Of a DNA stretch of 64,000 nucleotides, positions 26,112 through 34,743 are shown one piece after another (within the stretch, counting starts at the first letter, position 1; each line of letters starts with the position of its first letter). The stretch comes from Shimia sp047124445 (GTDB lineage Bacteria > Pseudomonadota > Alphaproteobacteria > Rhodobacterales > Rhodobacteraceae). The position numbers and the translations under genes are program-made. The notes under the pieces are model-generated. The model was not told the origin of the DNA and searched no databases. It saw only the letters and a list, made by a program, of their open reading frames with translations. Location of the stretch: positions 2,728,001 to 2,792,000 of the forward strand of contig NZ_CP138921.1 of NCBI RefSeq assembly GCF_047124445.1, in the 5' to 3' direction.

Positions 26112-26750
26112 TCAGAAGCTGGCGCGCAACGTCGCCAGCTTCACACCAAAGCCAACAAACACCGCGCCGGTCACACCTTTTAGCCACAATTGAAACCGTC
26201 CGCTACGTGCGACCTGTGTGAGCTGCGAAAACAACAGGACAATGGCGGCGAACCAAAGCGCGTTGATGGCCGCGTGCACGGTCACCAGGGTGAAAGCCGC
26301 AGAGGCAGAGGCGTCGCCAACCGTCAGGAACTGAGGGAATGCGGCCAGATAAAACATCGACACTTTCGGATTTAGCCCATTGGTGAGAACGCCCTCACCA
26401 AAAGCCTTCCACAGAGTGCGCTTGTTTGTGGCAGGGGCCACGCTCGCCGCAGGTTCGACGCCACGCCAAGCCGCCAAAAGCGCCTTCGCCCCGATCCAAC
26501 ACAGGTAAGCCGCGCCCAAGAACTTCACGATGGAAAACGCCACCGCCGACTGCACAAACAGGACCGAAATCCCCAGCACAGATAAGGCGCCGTGAGCATA
26601 AAACGCCGCCACAAAACCTGCGATATTGGCAAAGCCTGCCGATCGCCCCGAGATTGGCACCGTTTTGGCAATCAGCACCCCATTAGGCCCCGGTGACATC
26701 ACCAGCAGACTTGCCACAAGAGCAAAGGTCAGAATTTCGGTGAGTGTCAT
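26112..26750 (-). CDS. LysE/RhtB family amino-acid exporter
   Basis: This 212-residue inner-membrane protein has six hydrophobic segments and the LysE-family signature SPGPNGVLIAKTV at about residues 19-31, plus GVLTNGLNPKVSMFYLAAFPQF near 130. The family exports amino acids or related metabolites. The ATG at 26750 follows GGAGA; a further upstream in-frame start would add 39 residues and run into the upstream terminator region, so it is not used. No substrate can be assigned. Confidence 0.88.
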   Translation of the reverse strand: MTLTEILTFALVASLLVMSPGPNGVLIAKTVPISGRSAGFANIAGFVAAFYAHGALSVLGISVLFVQSAVAFSIVKFLGAAYLCWIGAKALLAAWRGVEPAASVAPATNKRTLWKAFGEGVLTNGLNPKVSMFYLAAFPQFLTVGDASASAAFTLVTVHAAINALWFAAIVLLFSQLTQVARSGRFQLWLKGVTGAVFVGFGVKLATLRASF

Positions 26751-26821
26751 GACGGTCTCCTGCAGCGCTGTCTGAAACCTGACGCCACACAGCACCCCGC
26801 TCAACACATTCATTGTACCCA

Positions 26822-26856
26822 GAACAAAAAACGCCACTCCAACCACGAGCGGCGTT
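26822..26856 (-). terminator. Rho-independent terminator of the yghU-like gene
   Basis: On the minus strand AACGCC, CTC and their complements form a stem (outer arms 26851-26856 and 26830-26835) followed by a T-rich run. It lies between the stop of the YghU-like gene and the start of the LysE gene. Confidence 0.75.
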
Positions 26857-26858
26857 CT

Positions 26859-26921
26859 GCTTCTCATTCTCCAAATATCTCGGGGGATTCACATCACTGA
26901 TGTGACGGGGGCAGCGCCCCC
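26859..26921 (-). repeat. Rhodobacterales-type GC-hairpin/TATTT intergenic element, copy 1
   Basis: Read on the minus strand directly after the YghU stop, the region has a GGGGG-CGCTG-CCCCC hairpin, then a perfect dyad CACATCA-G-TGATGTG (26890-26904), then CCCCCGAGATATTTGGAG. The last part resembles the copy at 37057-37105. I recall similar elements in many intergenic regions of roseobacters. Confidence 0.55.
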
Positions 26922-27794
26922 TTACTCCGCCGCTTCCGGCTCCAGCTTGTCTTGCGTGCGGGAGTCGAAATCCTCCGCCGCATGGCGCTCACGCAGTTGT
27001 TCGTTGAGTTCGCCCCAGGCACGGTTCACCATGCGGCCGCGTTTCACCGCAGGGCGCGCATCAATGGCCTCCGCCCAGCGCACCACGTTTTTGTAGCTGG
27101 CAACATCCAGGAACTCCGCCGCTTCATAAAGCCGTCCAAGAACCAACTGGCCATACCAGGACCAGATCGCGATATCGGCCACGGTATACTCTTCCCCGGA
27201 GATGTAGGTGTTGTCGGCCAATTGACGGTCCAACACATCCAACTGACGTTTGGTTTCCATCGCAAAGCGATCGATTGGGTACTGCCATTTCTCTGGCGCA
27301 TAGGCATAGAAATGGCCAAAGCCCCCACCCAGATACGGCGCGCTGCCCATTTGCCAGAACAACCAGCTGATCATCTCGGCGCGGTTTTCTTTGGGGCCAA
27401 GGAAGGCCTCAAATTTCTCGGCCAGATGCAACAGGATCGCGCCGCTCTCAAACACGCGCACATCTTTGTCGCCGCTGAGATCCATCAATGCCGGGATTTT
27501 GGAGTTGGGGTTCACATCGACAAAACCAGAGGAGAACTGATCCCCTTCGCCAATGTTGATCAGATAGGCGTCATACTCTGCGCCCTTGTGACCGGCTTCC
27601 AGAAGTTCCTCAAACATCACCGTGACTTTCACCCCGTTTGGTGTCGCCAGGGAGTAAAGCTGGAACGGGTGCTCACCGCGTGCCAGCTCCTTGTCATGGG
27701 TCGGCCCAGCGATGGGGCGGTTGATGCTGGCAAACTTGCCGCCGCTTTCGGAGTCCCATGTCCAGACTTTGGGGGGAGTGTAGCTCTCGGTCAT
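26922..27794 (-). CDS. yghU: Glutathione-dependent disulfide-bond oxidoreductase, YghU type
   Basis: This 290-residue nu-class GST homologue uses two glutathione molecules to reduce disulfides. It has the extended N-terminus typical of YghU (VWTWDSESGGKFASINRPIAG), the GST domain with YSLATPNGVKVTVMFEE at about 48-64 and DVNPNSKIPAL, and FESGAILLHLAEKF, then a helical domain with WQMGSAPYLGGGFGHFY. Length matches E. coli YghU. It is divergent from the DEAD-box helicase gene. Confidence 0.92.
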   Translation of the reverse strand: MTESYTPPKVWTWDSESGGKFASINRPIAGPTHDKELARGEHPFQLYSLATPNGVKVTVMFEELLEAGHKGAEYDAYLINIGEGDQFSSGFVDVNPNSKIPALMDLSGDKDVRVFESGAILLHLAEKFEAFLGPKENRAEMISWLFWQMGSAPYLGGGFGHFYAYAPEKWQYPIDRFAMETKRQLDVLDRQLADNTYISGEEYTVADIAIWSWYGQLVLGRLYEAAEFLDVASYKNVVRWAEAIDARPAVKRGRMVNRAWGELNEQLRERHAAEDFDSRTQDKLEPEAAE

Positions 27795-28052
27795 CGTTTC
27801 AGGCCCTGTGTGTGAATTGCGTTTGCGTTAACTTAAGGCTTTTGCCGCGGTTTCAAACCACGTGGCGCAGATTGTTAGAAAGTTTCTGCTCACATCCTTG
27901 TTAACGCTTTTGAGCACAGCCCTATACATGTGCGCAAAACTAAGCTAAACGCAGCGCTTCTTGCCACATATGATGTTGAGAGCGGTTCAGAGTTTGAGGG
28001 AGCCCGCCGACGCCGTCACGCTGGCACTCCTCTGACAAAAGTAGACATCACT

Positions 28053-30137
28053 GTGAAACAAGCCATCCAAACAGCCCTGGACGCCAAGGGCTATGACAAG
28101 CTGACGCAAGTTCAAGAAGCGGTCATGAACCCCGAGTTGACCGGTAAAGACCTGCTAGTGTCCGCGCAAACCGGTTCCGGTAAGACAATCGGCTTTGGTC
28201 TTGCCATCTCGTCAACCCTGCTTGGTGACGCCGAAGCCTTTGATGAAGCTGCGGCCCCGCTGGCCCTGATCATCGCGCCAACACGTGAGCTAGCGCTGCA
28301 GGTCAAACGTGAATTGACCTGGCTGTACGCCGAAGCGGGCGCACGTGTCGCCTCTTGTGTGGGCGGCATGGACATGCGTGACGAACGTCGCGCGCTGGCT
28401 CGCGGCGCGCATATTGTTGTCGCCACACCAGGCCGTCTGCGCGATCACATCGACCGTGGCTCCATCGACCTACTGGATGTGCGCGCGGTAGTGCTCGATG
28501 AAGCCGATGAAATGCTGGATCTCGGCTTCCGCGAAGAGCTGGAGTTCATTCTCGAGCAGGTGCCCGAAGAGCGCCAGACGCTCTTGTTCTCCGCCACCGT
28601 GCCCAAAATGATCGCGCAGCTGGCAAAGAACTATCAGCGCGACGCCATTCGCGTGGAAACCAAATCCGAGCAGAAACAGCACGCCGACATCACCTATCGC
28701 GCCATGACCGTTATGGATCGTGATGCAGAAAACGCTGTGATCAACACTCTGCGCTTTTACGAAGCACCGAACGCGATTGTCTTTGCCAACACCCGCGCCA
28801 TGGTGGCCCGTATCACCACCCGCCTGTCCAACCGTGGTTTTCAGGTGGTGTCGCTGTCCGGCGAATTGAGCCAATCCGAGCGCACCCACGCGCTGCAAGC
28901 CATGCGCGACGGCCGCGCGCGGGTTTGTGTGGCCACCGATGTGGCGGCGCGTGGCATCGATCTGCCAAACCTTGACCTGGTTGTACACGCAGAGCTGCCC
29001 AACAACCACGAAACTTTGCTGCACCGCTCGGGCCGCACCGGTCGTGCAGGCCGCAAAGGGGTCTCTGCCCTAATCGTGACCCGCAAATCGCGCAAGAAAG
29101 CGGAGCGTTTGTTGCGGTGGGCCAAGCTTGAAGCGGAGTGGTCCGGCGCGCCCTCGGCCGAAGAAGTCTCCGCGCAAGATCAGGGCCGGATGTTTGCCGA
29201 TCCGGATTGGGCCGAGGCGCCAACGGTTAACGAAAAGCCTCTGATTGAAACTTTGCTTGGCACATTTAGCGCGGAGCAAGTCGCCGCTGCCTACCTGCGC
29301 CTTTACAATTCCAAACATTCTGCACCGGAAGAGATTGCTGCATCTGATGCAAAACCGGCGCCGCGTAAAGACTTTGGCCCGTCGGTTTGGTTCTCCATTT
29401 CCGGTGGTCGCAAGGCGGGTGCAGAGCCACGTCGACTGCTGCCCATGCTGTGCAAACTGGGCGATTTGACCAAAGACGACATTGGCGCGATCCGCATCAA
29501 TCAGGACGAAAGCTACGTGCAGGTTCTGGAAACCAGCGTTGCAGGGTTCTTGGCGGCCATCGGTCCAAAGATGACCCTCGAGGAGGGCGCAAAACTGGCA
29601 CAGATGGACAAAGAGCCTGTGTTGGAGCGTGGCCCTCGTGGTGACAGCGGCAAGAAGCCCTTTCACAAAGGCAAAGGTCCACGCCGAGACGACCGTCGCG
29701 ACGACCGCAAACCGCATCGCGGCAAAGGCAAGTTCGAAAAAGACAAGTTTGAGCGGCCTCGGGGCGACAAATTTGCCGACGACAAGCCGTCTTTTGACAA
29801 GCCGAAAAGCAAAAAATTCGATGAAAAATCGGACTATGCGCCGGCCAAGGGCAAAAAATCCGCCAAGTCCACGCCACCTGTTGAGTGGAACGACGATCCG
29901 GCCCCACGCAAGAAAAAGCCCAAGGCCGCGCCGAAAAGCGGCAAGCCGCGCGGCGGGGATACCGGTGGCGACGCAGCCCCACGTCGGCGTGCCATGGCGG
30001 ACGGCGCCCTGAGCGAGGCAAAGCCAAGCCGCAAGCCCAAAGGCCCACCCCCGCCAAAAGGCAAAGCGAACAGCAAGAAAAACAAAGCCCGTGCGGCGGC
30101 TGCCAAGGCAGCAGCCAAAGGCAAGTCGGGCAAATAG
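28053..30137 (+). CDS. DEAD-box ATP-dependent RNA helicase with DbpA-like domain and basic tail
   Basis: This approximately 694-residue helicase unwinds RNA using ATP. Motifs in order are Q (YDKLTQVQ), I (AQTGSGKT), Ia (PTRELALQ), II (VLDEADEM), III (SAT) and VI (HRSGRTGRAG). After residue 420 a DbpA-type RNA-binding domain is visible (GPSVWFSISGGRKAGAEPRRLLP), then about 160 residues of Lys, Arg, Gly, Pro and Asp-rich low-complexity sequence, probably disordered RNA-binding tail. The start is uncertain: I prefer the GTG at 28053 (VKQAIQTALDAKGY) because family N-termini align there; a GTG at 27930 would give 735 residues. CsdA/DeaD-like roles in cold or ribosome assembly are likely. Confidence 0.85.
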   Translation: MKQAIQTALDAKGYDKLTQVQEAVMNPELTGKDLLVSAQTGSGKTIGFGLAISSTLLGDAEAFDEAAAPLALIIAPTRELALQVKRELTWLYAEAGARVASCVGGMDMRDERRALARGAHIVVATPGRLRDHIDRGSIDLLDVRAVVLDEADEMLDLGFREELEFILEQVPEERQTLLFSATVPKMIAQLAKNYQRDAIRVETKSEQKQHADITYRAMTVMDRDAENAVINTLRFYEAPNAIVFANTRAMVARITTRLSNRGFQVVSLSGELSQSERTHALQAMRDGRARVCVATDVAARGIDLPNLDLVVHAELPNNHETLLHRSGRTGRAGRKGVSALIVTRKSRKKAERLLRWAKLEAEWSGAPSAEEVSAQDQGRMFADPDWAEAPTVNEKPLIETLLGTFSAEQVAAAYLRLYNSKHSAPEEIAASDAKPAPRKDFGPSVWFSISGGRKAGAEPRRLLPMLCKLGDLTKDDIGAIRINQDESYVQVLETSVAGFLAAIGPKMTLEEGAKLAQMDKEPVLERGPRGDSGKKPFHKGKGPRRDDRRDDRKPHRGKGKFEKDKFERPRGDKFADDKPSFDKPKSKKFDEKSDYAPAKGKKSAKSTPPVEWNDDPAPRKKKPKAAPKSGKPRGGDTGGDAAPRRRAMADGALSEAKPSRKPKGPPPPKGKANSKKNKARAAAAKAAAKGKSGK

Positions 30138-30140
30138 GCC

Positions 30141-31211
30141 TTAGGCAGGCACAGGCAGTGACGGAAGCGCCTCCAGCGCGCTTCCGTCAGGACCCGTCAA
30201 CGTCAGCATCTTTGTTGCCTCGGCACGGCCACGTAGCGTGGCCTCCTCGACCGCCGCAATGCCGATCCCCATTGGCATGGTGATCCCGCGCGCGGTTTCT
30301 GCATCCAGAATCACTGACAGATCATGCCGCTTGCAGGCTTCCTGCATGCGTTTGGCTTTGTTGATCGTGTCGCCGATGTAGACCACCTGGCGTTTCTCCC
30401 AACCGCATTCGCCAACCGCCACTGGCCCACCGGCAATCCCGAGCCGCAAGGTTGGTGCCACGCCGTATTTCTTGAGGTAGTGCGCCTGTCGGACGGAGAG
30501 GGTCTGAAAAATCTCATCAATACACTGCAGCAACGGCATGTTGCCGTCCGGACCACGGTCCCGCCAACTCATGATAATCTCGTCTCCCACGTAGTTGTGG
30601 ATCACACCACGGTTGCGTTTGATCGCGGCATCAATGTCCAGAAAGACACCGGTGATCAGCTCCAGTGCCTTCTGATCTCCGAGTTTTTCGGTGATCGCCG
30701 TAGAATCTTTCAGGTCCGCCAACACAAAAATCCGCCTCTCCTCGGTGGGCCGAGAGTATCGCCCCAACAGGAAGTAGGTCAGTGTCCGGCCACCAATCAG
30801 GCGACGCGCCTGAAGCATCACCTGAATGACCACGCCGGCGCCCAGCGCAAACAGGAAATCTGGCGCAAAACCGTTCTGGAACCACTGAAGGTAGATTTCC
30901 CGGTCGCCAATCAAAACCAGGTGGGAACTTGCCAGCGCGACGTAGATGATCAGGCAGGTGATGATCACGCGCAGCGCCACGCCCCGGCGGAACTTCAGAC
31001 TACGCTGCCAGCGACCAATGGCGCTGTTGCTGATCCAGACCTCCAGCACCACAGCCACAGAGGCGACCACCATGCCCCGCACAGCACCACGAATAGGCGC
31101 TTTTAACCCCCAGTTGCGGTCAAGGATCTCATTCATCATGAGGCCATAGAGCGCGCCAATGATGGCACCCGCCACCAGCACAAACACAAACGACCCAAAG
31201 GTGCGCCTCAT
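30141..31211 (-). CDS. Membrane-anchored class III adenylate/guanylate cyclase
   Basis: This 356-residue protein has four or five hydrophobic helices in residues 5-160 and a class III cyclase catalytic domain at about 172-330. VLADLKDSTAI holds the first metal-binding aspartate, and HNYVGDEIIMSW holds the second; KRQVVYIGDTINKAKRMQE is the following conserved block. The product is probably cAMP but specificity is not certain. The stop is three bases from the convergent helicase stop. The N-terminal membrane region is unlike MASE or CHASE domains that I recognise. Confidence 0.88.
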   Translation of the reverse strand: MRRTFGSFVFVLVAGAIIGALYGLMMNEILDRNWGLKAPIRGAVRGMVVASVAVVLEVWISNSAIGRWQRSLKFRRGVALRVIITCLIIYVALASSHLVLIGDREIYLQWFQNGFAPDFLFALGAGVVIQVMLQARRLIGGRTLTYFLLGRYSRPTEERRIFVLADLKDSTAITEKLGDQKALELITGVFLDIDAAIKRNRGVIHNYVGDEIIMSWRDRGPDGNMPLLQCIDEIFQTLSVRQAHYLKKYGVAPTLRLGIAGGPVAVGECGWEKRQVVYIGDTINKAKRMQEACKRHDLSVILDAETARGITMPMGIGIAAVEEATLRGRAEATKMLTLTGPDGSALEALPSLPVPA

Positions 31212-31282
31212 ATTACTTCCCGTCCCGTTTTGGAGTGCCGTCTATGCGACCTCAACGCATGTAAGCACAAATTCCGTCGCTA

Positions 31283-31320
31283 CAACAAAAGACAAACCCC
31301 CGAGGCCAGGCCTCGGGGGT
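31283..31320 (-). terminator. Rho-independent terminator after rpsU
   Basis: A perfect 12-base-pair stem (31309-31320 with 31296-31307, one-base centre in this reading) is followed on the minus strand by TTTGTCTTTTGTTG. It ends the rpsU transcript upstream of the cyclase gene. Confidence 0.9.
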
Positions 31321-31355
31321 CGTCAATTCTTGTGTCCAAAGCTGGAAAGGTGTGC

Positions 31356-31562
31356 TTAGAGCAAACCTTCACGCTGTGCTTTCTTACGTGCCAGTTTACG
31401 GGCACGGCGGATCGCTTCAGCCTTCTCGCGCGCTTTTTTCTCGGACGGCTTTTCGAAATGTTGCTTGAGCTTCATTTCGCGGAAGACGCCTTCACGCTGC
31501 AGCTTTTTCTTCAGGGCACGAAGCGCCTGATCGACATTGTTGTCACGAACACTAACCTGCAT
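31356..31562 (-). CDS. rpsU: 30S ribosomal protein S21
   Basis: S21 is a small basic protein of the 30S subunit needed for initiation in many Proteobacteria. The 68-residue sequence starts MQVSVRDNNVDQALRALKKK and has the family FEKPSEKKAREKAEAIRRARK. A GAAAGGTGG-type ribosome-binding site precedes the ATG. The gene is monocistronic with its own terminator and is divergent from the COQ9 gene. Confidence 0.96.
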   Translation of the reverse strand: MQVSVRDNNVDQALRALKKKLQREGVFREMKLKQHFEKPSEKKAREKAEAIRRARKLARKKAQREGLL

Positions 31563-31684
31563 GTGGTTTTCACCACCTTTCTAAGTTTGAGTTGCAATGA
31601 AATTGCAGGAAGCGCGCATATAGCAACTTGCCTGCGCTTTGTCTAGTATGGGCGCAACAGCCTTATCGCAAAGCGAGTTCCGCC

Positions 31685-32377
31685 ATGACCGAGTCAGCGC
31701 CTACCGACGTCAAATCCCGTCTTTTGGAGGCCGCAGAGATGCATGTGCCCTTTGATGGGTGGTCTGACGCGACATTTCAGGCCGCTGAGGAAGACAGCGG
31801 CGTGGACCCGGTTGTCGCCAAAGCACTCTGTCCGCGCGGCGCGGTGGACCTGGCCGTGGCCTATCACAAGCGCGGTGATTCTCAGATGGTGGATGCCCTG
31901 ACGGATGAGGCGCTGGCCGAAATGAAAATCCGCGAAAAGATTACCTTTGCTGTCCGCACGCGATTGGAGCTCTGCCCGGATCGGGAAATTGTGCGCCGCG
32001 GCAGCACGCTGTTTGCCCTGCCCCAACATGCCGCAACCGGCGCGCAACTGATCTGGGGTACGGCCGATGCGATTTGGACTGCTATTGGCGACACGTCACA
32101 AGACTTCAATTGGTACTCCAAACGCGCAACCTTGTCGGCGGTCTATTCCGCTACGGTACTTTACTGGCTTGGCGATGACAGTGACGGCCATGCCGCCACC
32201 TGGGCCTTTCTGGATCGGCGCATCGAGAATGTGATGCAGTTTGAGAAAACCAAAGCGCAGTTCAACAAAAGCCCGGTTGGCAAAATGATGTCCGGACCGC
32301 TTGGCGCATTGTCCAAACTGCGAGCGCCGACGTTTCCACACAACATGCCGGGCCATTGGGGACAAAAGGGCAGCTAA
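31685..32377 (+). CDS. COQ9 family protein, ubiquinone biosynthesis
   Basis: This 230-residue protein matches the COQ9 family, lipid-binding helpers of the COQ7 hydroxylation step in ubiquinone synthesis. The N-terminus has a TetR-like helical region (SRLLEAAEMHVPFDGWSDATF), followed by RLELCPDREIVRRGSTLFALP and the family block DTSQDFNWYSKRATLSAVYSAT near residue 140. The ATG at 31685 is chosen because an upstream GTG or ATG start would add residues overlapping the rpsU promoter region. The gene is divergent from rpsU and convergent with accA. Confidence 0.9.
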   Translation: MTESAPTDVKSRLLEAAEMHVPFDGWSDATFQAAEEDSGVDPVVAKALCPRGAVDLAVAYHKRGDSQMVDALTDEALAEMKIREKITFAVRTRLELCPDREIVRRGSTLFALPQHAATGAQLIWGTADAIWTAIGDTSQDFNWYSKRATLSAVYSATVLYWLGDDSDGHAATWAFLDRRIENVMQFEKTKAQFNKSPVGKMMSGPLGALSKLRAPTFPHNMPGHWGQKGS

Positions 32378-32390
32378 GCTAACTGCTGTT

Positions 32391-32420
32391 TGCCAAAAGA
32401 AAAGGGGGCCAAAGCCCCCT
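32391..32420 (-). terminator. Rho-independent terminator after accA
   Basis: AGGGGGC/GCCCCCT forms a seven-base-pair stem (32414-32420 with 32403-32409), followed on the minus strand by TTTTCTTTT. It lies 38 bases beyond the accA stop and may also slow COQ9 transcription from the other side. Confidence 0.85.
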
Positions 32421-32457
32421 CTGAATTCGAGCGAATTTTTCTCGGTCTCGCGCAGCC

Positions 32458-33420
32458 TTAAGCCACCAGACCTTTGGAGCCGATGTTGAGGAACTTCTTG
32501 CGGCGGTTGGCCACAAGGTCCTCTTTGGACATATCTTTCAACTCGCCCAACATGGTCTCGATCGCAGTGGCCACGCTCTTCATTGTCGCCTGACGGTCAC
32601 GATGCGCGCCTCCCATTGGCTCTGCGATCACACGATCCGCGACGCCCAGCTGTTCCAGATCTTGTGCGGTCACACGCAGGGCTTCGGCCGCCTCACGCAT
32701 CTTGGTGCTGTCTTTCCACAGAATCGACGCGCAGCCTTCGGGGCTGATCACGGAGTAAACCGAATGCTCCAACATCGCCACGCGGTTGGCGGTGGCGAAT
32801 GCCACGGCGCCACCGGAGCCACCTTCGCCGATGATCACGGAAATCAGCGGCACGCCAATTTGCAGGCACATCTCTGTGGAGCGCGCGATGGCCTCAGATT
32901 GGCCGCGCTCCTCAGCGCCCTTACCCGGATAAGCGCCTGCGGTGTCCACCAGTGTCACAACTGGCAGGCCAAATTTGTTGGCCATTTCCATCAGGCGCAC
33001 CGCCTTGCGGTAGCCTTCCGGGCGGGCCATGCCAAAATTGTGGGAAATCCGCGACTTGGTGTCGTGGCCTTTTTCCTGGCCAATCACCACAACCGGCTGA
33101 TCGTTGAAACGCGCAAGACCGCCCATAACGGCGAGATCGTCAGCAAAGTTCCGATCGCCCGCCAGAGGGGTGTAGTCGGTGAACAGCTCGTTGATGTAGT
33201 CGCGGCAGTGCGGACGATCCGGGTGACGCGCGACCTGGCATTTGCGCCAAGGGGTCAGATCTTTGTAGAGTTCTTCGAGCAACTCAGCCGCTTTGCGGTC
33301 CAGCGCGGCAGCTTCATCTTTGACATCCATCTCTTCGTTCTGCTGCGCAAGCGCCCGCAGTTCTTCGGCTTTGCCCTCAATCTCTGCGAGCGGTTTTTCG
33401 AAGTCGAGATAGTTGGTCAT
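32458..33420 (-). CDS. accA: Acetyl-CoA carboxylase carboxyltransferase subunit alpha
   Basis: AccA with AccD transfers the carboxyl group from biotin to acetyl-CoA, giving malonyl-CoA for fatty-acid synthesis. The 320-residue protein shows the N-terminal helical segment, PHCRDYINELFTDY, the crotonase-like core VVTLVDTAGAYPGKGAEERGQSEAIA and VIIGEGGSGGAVAFATAN, the oxyanion-hole region. Length is normal. The ATG at 33420 (MTNYLDFEKP) is used; an upstream in-frame start would add four residues. Confidence 0.97.
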   Translation of the reverse strand: MTNYLDFEKPLAEIEGKAEELRALAQQNEEMDVKDEAAALDRKAAELLEELYKDLTPWRKCQVARHPDRPHCRDYINELFTDYTPLAGDRNFADDLAVMGGLARFNDQPVVVIGQEKGHDTKSRISHNFGMARPEGYRKAVRLMEMANKFGLPVVTLVDTAGAYPGKGAEERGQSEAIARSTEMCLQIGVPLISVIIGEGGSGGAVAFATANRVAMLEHSVYSVISPEGCASILWKDSTKMREAAEALRVTAQDLEQLGVADRVIAEPMGGAHRDRQATMKSVATAIETMLGELKDMSKEDLVANRRKKFLNIGSKGLVA

Positions 33421-33529
33421 TGTGCACTCCACACACTGGTTTTCTTGACAAGGCTATATGACGGTGACTTTGGGTAATTGCAACGGGAAGCGCACAAACA
33501 CGCGCCACATAGGGCATCAATGCGCGGTG

Positions 33530-34141
33530 TTAGCCTGCCGAGACCATGGGCGCCACAACGGGATAGAGCGACAAGACAAGCAAGCCTGCCATGGTCCAGT
33601 TGAAGGCAGTTAAACGCGCGGGTGAGGTCAGGAGCCGTCGCATTTGCTGACCCAACACAGTCCAGCTAGAGACACACGGAAGGTTCACCGCCCCAAAGGC
33701 TGCTGCCACCAGCAATACCGCGGTCAGTGAGCGATCCGGAGCATAGAGCGTGACGGCGGTGAGCGCCATGGTCCAGGCCTTTGGGTTGACCCATTGAAAG
33801 GCCGCCGCCTGCAAGAAGGTCATCGGCGTGCCGCCGGTGCCTTCGCCTTCTTCTGGCGCGCCTGCATTGGCCACCTTCCAGGCCAACCACAGCAAGTAAG
33901 TCACTGACGCGACCGCCAAAACTGTGTGCGCAATGGGATAGCTGTCAAACACCTGCATCAAACCCACGCCGACCAATGCCACCATGACCACAAAGCCAAT
34001 ACCCACGCCAAGCATGTGTGGGATCGTACGGGCAAAGCCGAAGTTGGCGCCAGAGGCCATGAGCATAAGATTGTTTGGCCCCGGAGTGATCGAGGACACA
34101 AAGGCAAACAGGAGAAGAGCGGTCAGGATATCGTAAGTCAT
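33530..34141 (-). CDS. LysE family exporter, divergent from an Lrp regulator
   Basis: This 203-residue membrane protein has six hydrophobic helices and the LysE signature SSITPGPNNLMLMASGANFG at residues 16-35, with FQWVNPKAWTMALTAVT near 114. It probably exports an amino acid or derivative. The Lrp/AsnC gene starts 72 bases away in the opposite direction; divergent exporter-Lrp pairs generally form a substrate-induced efflux module. The intergenic stretch has TTGCG-rich repeated half sites. Confidence 0.88.
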   Translation of the reverse strand: MTYDILTALLLFAFVSSITPGPNNLMLMASGANFGFARTIPHMLGVGIGFVVMVALVGVGLMQVFDSYPIAHTVLAVASVTYLLWLAWKVANAGAPEEGEGTGGTPMTFLQAAAFQWVNPKAWTMALTAVTLYAPDRSLTAVLLVAAAFGAVNLPCVSSWTVLGQQMRRLLTSPARLTAFNWTMAGLLVLSLYPVVAPMVSAG

Positions 34142-34213
34142 GGACTAAGCGTGACGCAAAGCTCGCGCATTTGAGTTGCGTTTTTGTGCGTTGAGAAGGT
34201 AACTTCGCAACTT

Positions 34214-34666
34214 ATGACGGCACTTGATCAAATTGACGAACATATATTGCGTGAACTCTCCAGAGACGGGCGCATGAGCAACCTCGCTTTGGCCGAAAAA
34301 GTAGGACTGTCCCCCTCTGCCTGCCTGCGGCGTGTCGCTGCGTTGGAGAAGACGGGGATCATAACCGGCTATCGCGCTGTGCTGGACCGGGCTGCCTTGG
34401 GGACGGGGTTTGTGGCCTACATCACTGTGGGATTAAACAAACACACCAAGGACTCGCAATTGGCGTTTGAGCGGGCAATGGCATTGGCACCGGAGGTGCG
34501 GGAGTGTCACAACATCACTGGTCAGGTGGAGTACCTGCTGCGGGTAGAGGCGGCAGATTTGCCGTCGTACAAGCGCTTCCATACCGAGGTTCTGGGCACA
34601 GTCGAACAGGTGCACTCGATCACCAGCTACGTGGTGATGGGCTCGCCAAAAGACGAACGCGCTTAA
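34214..34666 (+). CDS. Lrp/AsnC family regulator, probably of the LysE exporter
   Basis: This 150-residue regulator has the AsnC helix-turn-helix at residues 4-52 (LDQIDEHILRELSRDGRMSNLALAEKVGLS) and a RAM domain with EVRECHNITGQVEYLLRV at about 94-111. I use the ATG at 34214; an upstream GTG at 34184 would add ten residues. Position relative to the LysE gene suggests that it senses the exported amino acid. The terminator region 12-49 bases beyond its stop serves the convergent malyl-CoA lyase. Confidence 0.9.
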   Translation: MTALDQIDEHILRELSRDGRMSNLALAEKVGLSPSACLRRVAALEKTGIITGYRAVLDRAALGTGFVAYITVGLNKHTKDSQLAFERAMALAPEVRECHNITGQVEYLLRVEAADLPSYKRFHTEVLGTVEQVHSITSYVVMGSPKDERA

Positions 34667-34677
34667 GCTATTTCGCC

Positions 34678-34715
34678 AAAAAGAAAAACGCCCGCGAATT
34701 CAAAATCCACGGGCG
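34678..34715 (-). terminator. Rho-independent terminator after malyl-CoA lyase gene
   Basis: On the minus strand CGCCCG and CGGGCG (34715-34710 with 34694-34689) plus inner pairs form a 12-base-pair stem followed by TTTTTCTTTTT. It closes the mcl1 transcript. Confidence 0.88.
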
Positions 34716-34743
34716 CTTCTGCATTCTTATCAAAGCCTTACAA

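Noticed and set aside
34507..34513. Second TGTCACA as another ECF41 promoter
   Set aside because: It lies inside the Lrp coding region and no CGTC follows at the required spacing.
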